Source: Streptomyces sp. NBC_00249
GTDB taxonomy: Bacteria > Actinomycetota > Actinomycetes > Streptomycetales > Streptomycetaceae
Direction of reading: 5' to 3'
Length of the DNA stretch: 64,000 nt
NCBI RefSeq assembly: GCF_026342355.1
Contig: NZ_JAPEMV010000002.1
Span: 1,054,001-1,118,000 of the forward strand
Shown: piece by piece, positions 18,511 through 25,794 of the stretch
Numbering within the stretch: position 1 is the first letter of the stretch
Layout of the letters: every line of letters begins with the position of its first letter
The notes under the pieces: model-generated
Seen by the model: only the letters and a program-made list of their open reading frames with translations
Told to the model about the DNA's origin: nothing
Database searches by the model: none
Position numbers and translations under genes: made by a program

Positions 18511-19090
18511 GGGTCTCACTGCTCTCAAGGTCTTCAGGTGTCTCGGGGTTCTCAGGTGTCTCAGGTGTCTCAGGTACTGCCTGCGCCTCGGGCGTTCTCG
18601 CCTGCGCCGGGTCGGTCAGCCGCATGACCAGCGCGTCGACGTTGCCGGGCTGGTAGTAGCCGCGCCGGAAGCCGATGGGCTCGAAGCCGAAGCGCTCGTA
18701 GAGCCGCTGGGCGCGGGTGTTGTCCACCCGCACCTCCAGCAGCACCTCGGCGCATTCGAAGGCGGTGGCGGCCCGCAGCAGTTCGGTGAGGAGCCGGGCA
18801 CCGAGCCCGGTGCCCCACTGGTCGCGGGCGGCCGCGATGGTCTGTACGTCGCCCAGGTCACCGGCGGCGGCGAGCCCGGCGTAGCCGACGAGGCGGCCGG
18901 TGTGCGGGTCCTCGGCGACGAGGTAGCGGCGGGTGGCGTGCGGGCCGCGCGCGTGGGCGAGCTCGGACCAGAACATCCCGGCGGACCAGGCGTCGTCGGG
19001 GAAGAGCTCGTGCTCCAGTTCCAGTACCGGCTCGATGTCCCACCAGCGCATCTCGCGGAGCACGGCGGTCACGGCGGTCACGGCGCTCAC
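18503..19090 (-). CDS. rimI: Ribosomal protein S18-alanine N-acetyltransferase RimI
   Basis: A 195-residue GNAT acetyltransferase. The core is at about 13-160: acetyl-CoA site near [17 protein letters not shown], then [20 protein letters not shown] and [17 protein letters not shown]. The N-terminus ([11 protein letters not shown]) and the acidic [17 protein letters not shown] tail are both encoded by 9-bp tandem repeats, so both ends may vary in length between strains. The GTG start overlaps the tsaB stop codon (GTGA), and the stop lies inside tsaD. The tsaB-rimI-tsaD order supports the RimI assignment over other GNATs. Confidence 0.93.
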   Translation of the reverse strand: MSAVTAVTAVLREMRWWDIEPVLELEHELFPDDAWSAGMFWSELAHARGPHATRRYLVAEDPHTGRLVGYAGLAAAGDLGDVQTIAAARDQWGTGLGARLLTELLRAATAFECAEVLLEVRVDNTRAQRLYERFGFEPIGFRRGYYQPGNVDALVMRLTDPAQARTPEAQAVPETPETPENPETPEDLESSETHG

Positions 19091-19749
19091 TTCGGGGTGA
19101 CCACCTTGTAGTTCTTCGGCACCTCGGCGTCGGGCCGGCGCAGGTAGAGCGGGGTCGCGGGGAGGAACTCCGCGCCCGCCTCCAGCCGGTGCGCCGCCAG
19201 GGCGGCGAGCGCCGCGGCCGACTGGTGCACGGGCCCGCGGGCGTCGGGGAAGACCTCCGGGTACAGCTGGGCGCCCTGGCCCACCGCCGGCAGGCCGGCG
19301 ACGCGCTCGGCGATGTCCGCGGGGCGGTCCACGGCGGGCTCGCCGGTCCGGGTGAGCGGGTCCTCGTAGCGCGCCCAGTAGACCTCCTTGCGCCGCGCGT
19401 CGGTGGCGACGGTGAAGGGGCCCTCGATCCCGGCGGCGCCGGCCGCGTAGGCGAGGCCGTCGAGGGTGCACAGGCCGTGCACGGGGACGCCGAGGACGGC
19501 GGCGAAGGTGGAGGCGGTGACGAGGCCGACGCGCAGCCCGGTGTAGGGGCCGGGGCCGACGCCGACGACGATGCCGGTGACGGCTTCGAGCTTCACCCCG
19601 GCCTCGGCGAGGACCTTGTCCACGGAGGGCAGCAGGAGCTCCCCGTGGCGGCGGGCGTCGACCTGGTTCGACTCGGCGAGGACGGACTCCCCGTCGTGCA
19701 GGGCGACGGTGACGGCGGGCGTGGCGGTATCTACGGCGAGCAAGAGCAC
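19087..19749 (-). CDS. tsaB: t6A biosynthesis protein TsaB
   Basis: A 220-residue ASKHA-fold protein, an inactive paralogue of TsaD that scaffolds the t6A complex. It shows the typical start LLLAVDTATPAVTVALHDGE, the conserved GVGPGPYTGLRVGLVTA stretch (about 66-82) and DARRKEVYWARYE. It is the first of four tightly overlapping genes, tsaB-rimI-tsaD and the 90-residue gene. Confidence 0.95.
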   Translation of the reverse strand: MLLLAVDTATPAVTVALHDGESVLAESNQVDARRHGELLLPSVDKVLAEAGVKLEAVTGIVVGVGPGPYTGLRVGLVTASTFAAVLGVPVHGLCTLDGLAYAAGAAGIEGPFTVATDARRKEVYWARYEDPLTRTGEPAVDRPADIAERVAGLPAVGQGAQLYPEVFPDARGPVHQSAAALAALAAHRLEAGAEFLPATPLYLRRPDAEVPKNYKVVTPK

Positions 19750-19882
19750 GCGAACAGCCTACGACTCCCCGGCCCCGGGGCCTTGCGGCCGGTCAGTACC
19801 GGGCCCGGCTGCTACCTTTCGACCGGGGACCGTCCCAGGCCGGCAACCGGCCCGCAACGCAGGCGCGGAGAGGTGGAGCAAG

Positions 19883-20440
19883 GTGTCACGCAGCAGCTCG
19901 GGAATCGTGGCCGGGCTCACGATCGCGGCGGTCGCCGCCATCGGCTTCCTCGGCTACCAGGCTTCCGCGACGGCGCCCGCGCACCCCGCGAAGACGGCTC
20001 CGCAGGCCCCGGCGGCCCCGCAGCAGCAGGCCCCCGCCAAGCAGGACCCGGCCAAGCCGGCGGCGGTGCCGGCCGACTCCGGGACGGGTACGCGCGTCGT
20101 GTACTCGGTCTCCCAGAAGCGGGTCTGGCTGGTCCCCGAGGACGGCAGCCTGCCGAAGACGTTCACGGTGATGCCGAGCACGGTGCACCCGGTGACCGGT
20201 ACCTACGTGGTGGGCTCGCGCTCCGGATCGGTCACCGGTTCGGACGGGGTGCCGATCGAGCACGTCGTACGGTTCGCCAGCGCGGACGGGGTCGCGGTCG
20301 GTTTCAGCGCCCGGGTGGACGGCGCGATGCCGGAGCCGGACGCCACGAAGAAGACGGGCGGCATCCGCATGACGCGCGCCGACGGCGACGCCATGTGGGC
20401 CTTCGCGACGATCAGCTCGAAGATCGTCGTCGTTCCCTGA
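19883..20440 (+). CDS. YkuD-like (L,D-transpeptidase-fold) protein lacking the catalytic motif
   Basis: A 185-residue exported or membrane-anchored protein. The N-terminal helix is at about 7-30 (IVAGLTIAAVAAIGFLGYQA), an Ala/Pro/Gln-rich linker at 30-65, then a domain of about 120 residues. That domain starts like L,D-transpeptidases (RVVYSVSQKRVWLV, then HPVTGTYVVGSR). Where active enzymes have SHGC(I/V)R, this protein has KTGGIRM, so both the catalytic Cys and its His are absent. A binding or regulatory role at the cell wall is likelier than catalysis. GTG 19883 has GGAG 4-8 nt upstream. The gene lies opposite to tsaB and the small gene below. Confidence 0.8.
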   Translation: MSRSSSGIVAGLTIAAVAAIGFLGYQASATAPAHPAKTAPQAPAAPQQQAPAKQDPAKPAAVPADSGTGTRVVYSVSQKRVWLVPEDGSLPKTFTVMPSTVHPVTGTYVVGSRSGSVTGSDGVPIEHVVRFASADGVAVGFSARVDGAMPEPDATKKTGGIRMTRADGDAMWAFATISSKIVVVP

Positions 20441-20470
20441 CCTTCGCCCACACCCGTTCACCCGAACGTG

Positions 20471-20507
20471 GGATCAGGCCGCTTCCGACTCGGGGGCGGC
20501 CTGATCC
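20471..20507. terminator. Hairpin between convergent genes
   Basis: A 12-bp perfect stem (GGATCAGGCCGC, 20471-20482, paired with 20496-20507) and a 13-nt loop, about 30 bp after the YkuD-like gene. It overlaps the 3' codons of the convergent small gene, so it probably terminates the rightward transcript. Confidence 0.65.
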
Positions 20508-20650
20508 GCGTGCAGGGCCGCTTCGGCGGCGACTTCCGGCCGCTCCGCCGGGCGCGTGGGCGGCGTGGACACCGCCGTGGCGGCCACGCCCGCCGCGAGC
20601 AGGGCCCGCATGGACACGACGGGCGCTCGTTCTGCTCCTGCTGTCGACAT
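20474..20650 (-). CDS. Small protein behind a candidate iron box
   Basis: A 58-residue protein, MSTAGAERAPVVSMRALLAA then GVAATAVSTPPTRPAERPEV, ending in an Ala/Glu-rich tail. A short hydrophobic stretch (MRALLAAGVAATAVS, 14-28) could be a weak membrane or export segment. The start is well supported by a perfect AGGAGG 6 nt before the ATG. A TTAGGT/CTAACC element lies about 32-47 bp upstream. I do not recognise the family. Its last codons form part of the hairpin of the convergent gene. Confidence 0.65.
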   Translation of the reverse strand: MSTAGAERAPVVSMRALLAAGVAATAVSTPPTRPAERPEVAAEAALHADQAAPESEAA

Positions 20651-20681
20651 GGCTGCCTCCTGGGACCCCGGGACGCTGTAC

Positions 20682-20697
20682 TTAGGTACACCTAACC
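20682..20697. promoter_or_regulatory. Candidate DmdR1/IdeR-type iron box
   Basis: TTAGGT-ACAC-CTAACC matches the outer arms of the actinobacterial iron-box consensus TTAGGTTAGGCTAACCTAA with a divergent centre. It also forms the near-palindrome TTAGGTACACCTAA (20682-20695). It is upstream of the 58-residue gene, fitting iron-dependent repression of that gene. Confidence 0.5.
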
Positions 20698-20789
20698 AGC
20701 GCTCGGTACCATGTCATCACGCGACGCTGCGCCAACGCAATATTTTCCCGACGCCTTGTCGGTACGTTTCCCCGCGAGCCGCCCCGGGC

Positions 20790-21353
20790 CTACCGCGCGG
20801 TCTGCCCCGCCAGGTCCTCCAGCCCGGCCGCGGCCCAGCGCGCGCCGATGCCGCGCACCGCGACCTCGCGCACGTCGTCCAGGACCTCCTCGTGGCCGAC
20901 CGCCCGCCCGATGACCACGTGCAGCCGGTCGTCGGAGAGCTCCTCCACCTTGCCGTCGCCCCACTCGACGACGACCACGGACTCGGGCAGCGAGACGTCG
21001 AGGTCCAGGTCCTCCATCTCCTCCAGCCCGCCTCCGAGCCGGTACGCGTCCACGTGCACCAGCGCCGGACCTCCGCCCAGCGGCGGGTGCACCCGGGCGA
21101 TCACGAAGGTCGGGGAGGTCACGGCCCCCCGCACGCCCAGTCCCTCGCCCAGGCCGCGGGTCAGGGTGGTCTTGCCCGCGCCGAGCTCGCCGGTCAGCAG
21201 GACGAGGTCGCCGGGGCGCAGCAGGCCGGCGATGCGACGGCCCAGCTCCTGCATGGAGGCGGGCGAGTCGACGGTGATCAGGGTTTCGGCGGCGGCCTCG
21301 GCCAGGACCTCAGCCGCCGGGCTGCGCGGCGCTTCCCGCGGTACTTCTTCCAT
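20790..21353 (-). CDS. tsaE: t6A biosynthesis ATPase TsaE
   Basis: A 187-residue P-loop ATPase of the t6A complex. The Walker A GELGAGKT is at 55-62, followed by the family signatures TSPTFVIARVH (79-89), HVDAYRL (100-106) and VVVVEWGDGK. A variable 30-residue N-terminus precedes the core. ATG 21353 lies inside the end of the hydrolase gene (44-nt overlap), so the two are translated together. A TTG 9 bp further up is the only alternative start. It is the last gene of the alr-hydrolase-tsaE run. Confidence 0.94.
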   Translation of the reverse strand: MEEVPREAPRSPAAEVLAEAAAETLITVDSPASMQELGRRIAGLLRPGDLVLLTGELGAGKTTLTRGLGEGLGVRGAVTSPTFVIARVHPPLGGGPALVHVDAYRLGGGLEEMEDLDLDVSLPESVVVVEWGDGKVEELSDDRLHVVIGRAVGHEEVLDDVREVAVRGIGARWAAAGLEDLAGQTAR

Positions 21354-22485
21354 GCGCCCCAACGTTAGCCGCTGCGGGCAGGGCTCCGGCGCGGGCCAGC
21401 AGGCCGGTCAGCAGCTCGGTCACGGTGTCCGGGCGCTCCAGCATCATCAGGTGCCCGGTGTTCTCCAGCACCACCAGCTCGGCGGCCGGCAGCTGTTCCT
21501 TGACGACGACGCTGTGCCCGGGCGGGGTGATCATGTCCCGGTCGCCCGCGACGACGGTGACGGGGACGTCCGCGAACCGCTGGAGGGCGGCGGTCTTGTC
21601 GTGGGTCTGGAAGGCCGGGTAGAACTCGGCGACCACGTCGATGGGGGTGGCCTCGATCAGCCGCTCGGCGAAGCGCGCGACGGCCGGGTCCACGTCCTCG
21701 GAGCCGAACGAGTACATCTTGATCATGCCGGCGAAGAGGTCGGCGGTGGCCCGGCGGCCCTTCTCCACCAGTTCCACCTGGGAGCCGAGGGCCTTGAGCA
21801 CCCCGGGCACCAGGCGGCGCAGCGCGCCCACGCCGACGGAGGGCAGCCCGTACGTCACCTCGTCCAGGCCGCCGCTGGAGGTGCCGACCAGGGCCACTCC
21901 GAGCACGCGGTCGCGCACCAGCTCCGGGAACTGGTCGGCGAGGGCCATGACGGTCATCCCGCCCATGGAGTGGCCGACGAGGACGAGCGGGCCCTCGGGG
22001 GTGGTGGCGTCGATGACGGCCTTGAGGTCGCGGCCGAGCTGGTCGATGGTCAGCGGCTCGCCGTCGGCCTGGGCGAGGCCGCGCATGCTGCGGCCGTGGC
22101 TGCGCTGGTCCCAGTAGACGGAGCGGAGCACTCCGCGCAGGGCGGCGCGCTGGAAGTGCCAGGAGTCCTGGCTCAGGCAGTAGCCGTGGCAGAAGACGAC
22201 GGTGGGCTCGGGCGGGGCCTTGCGCCGCAGCCGCCGCTTGCGGCCGTCGGGCTCGGGCAGTTCGTCGACCTCGTAGTACAGCTCGGTGCCGTCCTCGGCC
22301 CGGCAGCTGCCCTCGGTGCCGCGCAGGGAGCCGTAGTCCCCGGTCGCGTCCAGCGCGAGGCGCGCCTTCATGCGGATGCCGCGGCCCACGGTGATCCGTT
22401 CGACCGCGACACCGGCCGCGGCGCCCGCCGCTATGACACCGATGGCGGCGCCCGCCCAGCCGGCCTTGCGCCAGTTCTCGCTCAC
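21310..22485 (-). CDS. Alpha/beta-fold hydrolase
   Basis: A 391-residue hydrolase. An N-terminal hydrophobic helix (about 8-29, AGWAGAAIGVIAAGAAAGVA) suggests membrane anchoring. The alpha/beta-hydrolase core is at about 93-370, with an oxyanion-loop-like CHGYCLSQDSW (99-109), nucleophile Ser173 in VGHSMGG, an acid candidate in VVAGDRDMITPPGHS and the histidine in LENTGHLMMLERP. It sits between alr and tsaE, an arrangement I associate with Streptomyces; the substrate is unknown. The start is GTG, 17 bp after alr. Confidence 0.9.
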   Translation of the reverse strand: MSENWRKAGWAGAAIGVIAAGAAAGVAVERITVGRGIRMKARLALDATGDYGSLRGTEGSCRAEDGTELYYEVDELPEPDGRKRRLRRKAPPEPTVVFCHGYCLSQDSWHFQRAALRGVLRSVYWDQRSHGRSMRGLAQADGEPLTIDQLGRDLKAVIDATTPEGPLVLVGHSMGGMTVMALADQFPELVRDRVLGVALVGTSSGGLDEVTYGLPSVGVGALRRLVPGVLKALGSQVELVEKGRRATADLFAGMIKMYSFGSEDVDPAVARFAERLIEATPIDVVAEFYPAFQTHDKTAALQRFADVPVTVVAGDRDMITPPGHSVVVKEQLPAAELVVLENTGHLMMLERPDTVTELLTGLLARAGALPAAANVGAHGRSTAGSAAQPGG

Positions 22486-22502
22486 GACGTCGCCGTCCTC
22501 AC

Positions 22503-23639
22503 TCAGCCGCCCAGGTACACCCGGGGCACCCGACCTCCGATACGGGTGACGATCTCATACCCGATCGTGTGCGCCGCTTGAGCCCAGTCCTCGGCGGTGG
22601 GTTCGCCGCGTTCGGCGTCGCCGATGAGGACGGCCTCGTCGCCCTCGCGGGCGAGGTCCTCGCCCAGGTCGACGACGAACTGGTCCATCGCGATCCGGCC
22701 GGCGGCGTGGCGGACCTTGCCGCCGATCAGGACCGGGCCGCGGCCGGAGGCGGCGCGCGGAAGGCCGTCGGCGTAACCGGCGGGGACGAGGGCGAGACGG
22801 GTCTCGGACCCGGTGACGTAGTGGTGGCCGTAGCTCACCCCGTGCCCGGCGGGGACGGTCTTGACCAGCGCGAGGGTGGCCTTGAGCCGCATGGCGGGAC
22901 GCAGGCCGAGCTGGGCGGGGGTGCCGAGCTCGGGCGCGGGCGAGACGCCGTACAGGGCGAGGCCGGGGCGGACGAGGTCGAAGTGGCTCTCGGGGAGGGT
23001 GAGGGTCGCGGGCGAGTTGGCGATGTGCCGGACCTCGGGGTCGACCCCCTCCTTCTCCGCGTAGGCGAGCATGTCGCGGAAGGCGGAGAGCTGGAGCTGG
23101 ATGGAGGGGTGGCCGGGCTCGTCGGCGCACGCGAAGTGCGACCAGACGCCGGTGACCCGGACGCTGCCCTCGGCCTGGGCGGCGACGGCCTCGCCGACCA
23201 GCTCGGCCCAGTCGGCGGGCTGGCAGCCGTTGCGGCCGAGGCCGGTGTCGGCCTTCAGCTGGATCCGGGCGGTACGGCCGGCCGCGCGCGCGGCCTCGCG
23301 GACCTCGCGCAGGGCCCACAGGGCGCTCACCGAGACGTCGATGTCGGCCTCGACGGCCTCCCGCCAGGGCCCGCCGGGGGTCCAGAGCCAGCACAGCATC
23401 CGCCCCTCGATCCCGGCGGCGCGCAGGGCGAGCGCCTCGTCGGGGGTGGCGGTCGCGAGCCACGTGGCGCCGGCCTCCTGGGCGGCGCGGGCACACGGGA
23501 CGGCCCCGTGCCCGTAGGCGTCCGCCTTGACGACGGCCATCAGCTGGGCCCGCGGCGCCCGCGCGCGCAGGGCGCGTACGTTGTGCCGCACGGCGTCAAG
23601 ATCGATCTCGGCGTACACGCGCATCGCTGTCTCGTTCAT
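22503..23639 (-). CDS. alr: Alanine racemase
   Basis: A 378-residue PLP-dependent fold-type III enzyme that makes D-alanine for peptidoglycan. The PLP lysine is Lys38 in AVVKADAYGHG. The C-terminal half carries GVSYGHHYVT with the catalytic-tyrosine region, LVPAGYADGLPR, and GRIAMDQFVVDLG. The ATG at 23639 gives the usual length; an in-frame upstream extension lacks family sequence. It heads the alr-hydrolase-tsaE run. Confidence 0.96.
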   Translation of the reverse strand: MNETAMRVYAEIDLDAVRHNVRALRARAPRAQLMAVVKADAYGHGAVPCARAAQEAGATWLATATPDEALALRAAGIEGRMLCWLWTPGGPWREAVEADIDVSVSALWALREVREAARAAGRTARIQLKADTGLGRNGCQPADWAELVGEAVAAQAEGSVRVTGVWSHFACADEPGHPSIQLQLSAFRDMLAYAEKEGVDPEVRHIANSPATLTLPESHFDLVRPGLALYGVSPAPELGTPAQLGLRPAMRLKATLALVKTVPAGHGVSYGHHYVTGSETRLALVPAGYADGLPRAASGRGPVLIGGKVRHAAGRIAMDQFVVDLGEDLAREGDEAVLIGDAERGEPTAEDWAQAAHTIGYEIVTRIGGRVPRVYLGG

Positions 23640-23968
23640 CGCGCACAGTCTCTCAGAACCCCCACCTACCCCCTGATCTGCCCACACCCCCAGCCCCACA
23701 CCCCGGCCCCGCCGCCCCGATCCAGCCCGGCCGCCCGAAACCCGGCCCCGCTACCCCTCCACCCCGCCGCACCCCTCCAGCTCGCCGCCCCGATCCAGCC
23801 CCGCCGGCGTTTGGGGCGCGGGGGTCCGGGGGCGGAGCCCCTGGCAACGGCGCCGCACCGGCCGGGGTCCGGGCGCAGCCCGGCGAACGGAGGAAGGGCG
23901 GGGCGGGGAGTCAGCCCGCGCAGCGGCACCCACCCGCCCCCGGCACGGGCCCCGCACCCCGGACGGCC
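23640..23968. repeat. Gene-free C-rich spacer with streptomycete-type short repeats
   Basis: 329 bp without a gene between alr and nnr. It contains the 17-mer GCCGCCCCGATCCAGCC twice (23711-23727, 23784-23800). It also holds a GGGGTCCGGGGGCGGAGCCCC-type hairpin, 23821-23841 (8 bp with one bulge), a sequence style I associate with multicopy intergenic repeats in Streptomyces. It may act as a terminator for nnr in one direction and carry the alr promoter; no clear promoter is seen. Confidence 0.6.
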
Positions 23969-25381
23969 TCACACCCCCGCGACGTCGCGCCAGGCGCCCG
24001 GCAGCGCGCCGGCCACCTCATGGGCCAGCACCGGCGCCCCGCCGGCGCCCCGCCGCCCGGCCAGCCCGTGCAGATACGCGGCCACCGCGCCCGCATCGGC
24101 CCCGCCCAGCCCCGCCGCCAGCAGCGACCCGGCCAGCCCGGACAGCACGTCCCCGCTCCCGGCGGTGGCCAGCCACGGCGTCCCGGTCGGGTTGACCCGC
24201 ACGGGACCGGCCGAGCCCGCACCCCCGCCGGACACCAGCGTCGTCGACCCCTTCAGCAGCACGGCCGCCCCGTACCGCCCGGCCAGCTCCCGTACGGCGG
24301 CCAGCCGCCCGGCCTCGACCGCTTCCCTCGGCACCCCGAGCAGCGCCGCCGCCTCCCCCGCGTGCGGGGTCAGCAGGGTCGCCGCCCGGCGCCCCCGCAC
24401 CACCTCGGGGTCCAGCCCGCGCAGCCCGTCCGCGTCCACCAGCACCGGTACGTCCCGGTCGGCGAGCGCCCCCGCGACCTCCGCGGCGCGCCCGGCGCCG
24501 AGCCCCGGGCCGACCACCCAGGCCTGCACCCGGCCCCGCCCGACGAGCACTTCGGGGTAGTGCGCCAGTACGGCGTCCGCCGCCGGGCCGACGTACCGCA
24601 CCGCGCCCGCGCCGCCCCGCAGTGCCCCGGCCACGGCCAGCACCGCCGCGCCCGGGTACTGCTCCGACCCGGCGACGATCCCGACGACGCCCCGCCGGTA
24701 CTTGTCGCTGGACGCCGTCGGCGCGGGGAGCAGCGCCGCGACGTCGGCGTGCTGCAGGGCCTCCGCGTCGGGGGAGGAGGGCAGTTCGAGCCCGATGCCG
24801 ACGAGCCGTACGGCGCCCACCCGCGAGGCCCCGGGGTCGATCAGCAGCCCCGGCTTGTACGCGCCGAAGGTGACCGTGACATCGGCCGACACCGCCGGGC
24901 CCGCGACCTCCCCGGTGTCCGCGTCGACCCCGCTGGGCAGGTCCACCGCGACGACGACCGCCCCGGCGGGGATCCGCCCGGCCAGGGCCGCGGCCGCCGG
25001 GCGCAGTCCGCCGCGCCCGCCGATGCCGACGAGCCCGTCGAGTACGAGGTCGGCCCGGGCCGGGACGGAGTCCGCGAGGCGGCCTCCGGCGGCCCGCAGC
25101 GTGGCGAGCCCGCCGGGGTGCACGCGCTCGGGGTCCAGCGGTACGGCCGTCACCCCGGCCCCGCGCCGGGCGAGGCGCGCGCCCGCGTACAGGGCGTCGC
25201 CGCCGTTGTCCCCGGGTCCGACCAGCAGGACCACCCGGGATCCGTACACCCGCCCGAGGAGCCCCGCGCACACGGCGGCCAGCCCGGCGGCCGCGCGCGC
25301 CATCAGGGCGCCCTGCGGCAGCCGTGCCATCAGCTCGCGCTCGGCGGCCCGTACGGTCTCCACGCTGTAAGCAGTACGCAT
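23969..25381 (-). CDS. nnr: Bifunctional NAD(P)H-hydrate epimerase / dehydratase
   Basis: A 470-residue fusion that repairs damaged NAD(P)H hydrates. The N-terminal YjeF epimerase domain is at about 1-215 (GDNGGDALYAGARLARRG from 57, VAVDLPSGVDADTGEVAG). The C-terminal ADP/ATP-dependent dehydratase domain, ribokinase-like, is at about 225-465 (SDKYRRGVVGIVAGSEQYPG, TLLTPHAGEAAALLG, ATAGSGDVLSGLAGSLLAAG with the catalytic Asp). It lies 21 bp after acpS and is probably co-transcribed with glmS and acpS. Confidence 0.95.
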   Translation of the reverse strand: MRTAYSVETVRAAERELMARLPQGALMARAAAGLAAVCAGLLGRVYGSRVVLLVGPGDNGGDALYAGARLARRGAGVTAVPLDPERVHPGGLATLRAAGGRLADSVPARADLVLDGLVGIGGRGGLRPAAAALAGRIPAGAVVVAVDLPSGVDADTGEVAGPAVSADVTVTFGAYKPGLLIDPGASRVGAVRLVGIGLELPSSPDAEALQHADVAALLPAPTASSDKYRRGVVGIVAGSEQYPGAAVLAVAGALRGGAGAVRYVGPAADAVLAHYPEVLVGRGRVQAWVVGPGLGAGRAAEVAGALADRDVPVLVDADGLRGLDPEVVRGRRAATLLTPHAGEAAALLGVPREAVEAGRLAAVRELAGRYGAAVLLKGSTTLVSGGGAGSAGPVRVNPTGTPWLATAGSGDVLSGLAGSLLAAGLGGADAGAVAAYLHGLAGRRGAGGAPVLAHEVAGALPGAWRDVAGV

Positions 25382-25402
25382 GGCACCAGCGTGCCCGAAG
25401 GG

Positions 25403-25771
25403 CTATCCCTCGGCGATGACCACGGCGGACGCGACGCCGGCGTCGTGGCTGAGGGAGATGTGCCAGGACGTCACCCCGAGGGCCTTCGCCCGCGCTTCGA
25501 CCGTCCCGGACACGCGCAGCCGGGGCTGCCCCGTCTCCTCGACGTACACCTCTGCGTCGGTCCACAGCAGCCCGGCGGGCGCGCCGAGCGCCTTGGCCAG
25601 TGCTTCCTTGGCCGCGAACCGGGCGGCGAGCGAGGCGGTTCCGCGCCGCTCGCCGCTCGGCAGGGTCATCTCGGAGTCGAGGAAGAGCCGCTGGGCCAGG
25701 CTCGGCGTCCGCTCCAGCGCGGCGCCGAACCGCTCGATCTCCGCAACGTCAATCCCCACACCGACGATCAC
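25403..25771 (-). CDS. acpS: Holo-[acyl-carrier-protein] synthase
   Basis: A 122-residue trimeric 4'-phosphopantetheinyl transferase. It activates the acyl carrier proteins of fatty-acid, and in Streptomyces often polyketide, synthases. The metal-binding Asp8 ([10 protein letters not shown]) and Glu56 ([11 protein letters not shown]) are present, with the C-terminal [16 protein letters not shown]. It is 23 bp downstream of glmS. Confidence 0.97.
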   Translation of the reverse strand: MIVGVGIDVAEIERFGAALERTPSLAQRLFLDSEMTLPSGERRGTASLAARFAAKEALAKALGAPAGLLWTDAEVYVEETGQPRLRVSGTVEARAKALGVTSWHISLSHDAGVASAVVIAEG

Positions 25772-25794
25772 CAGAACAACCCCGTCTACGCCAA

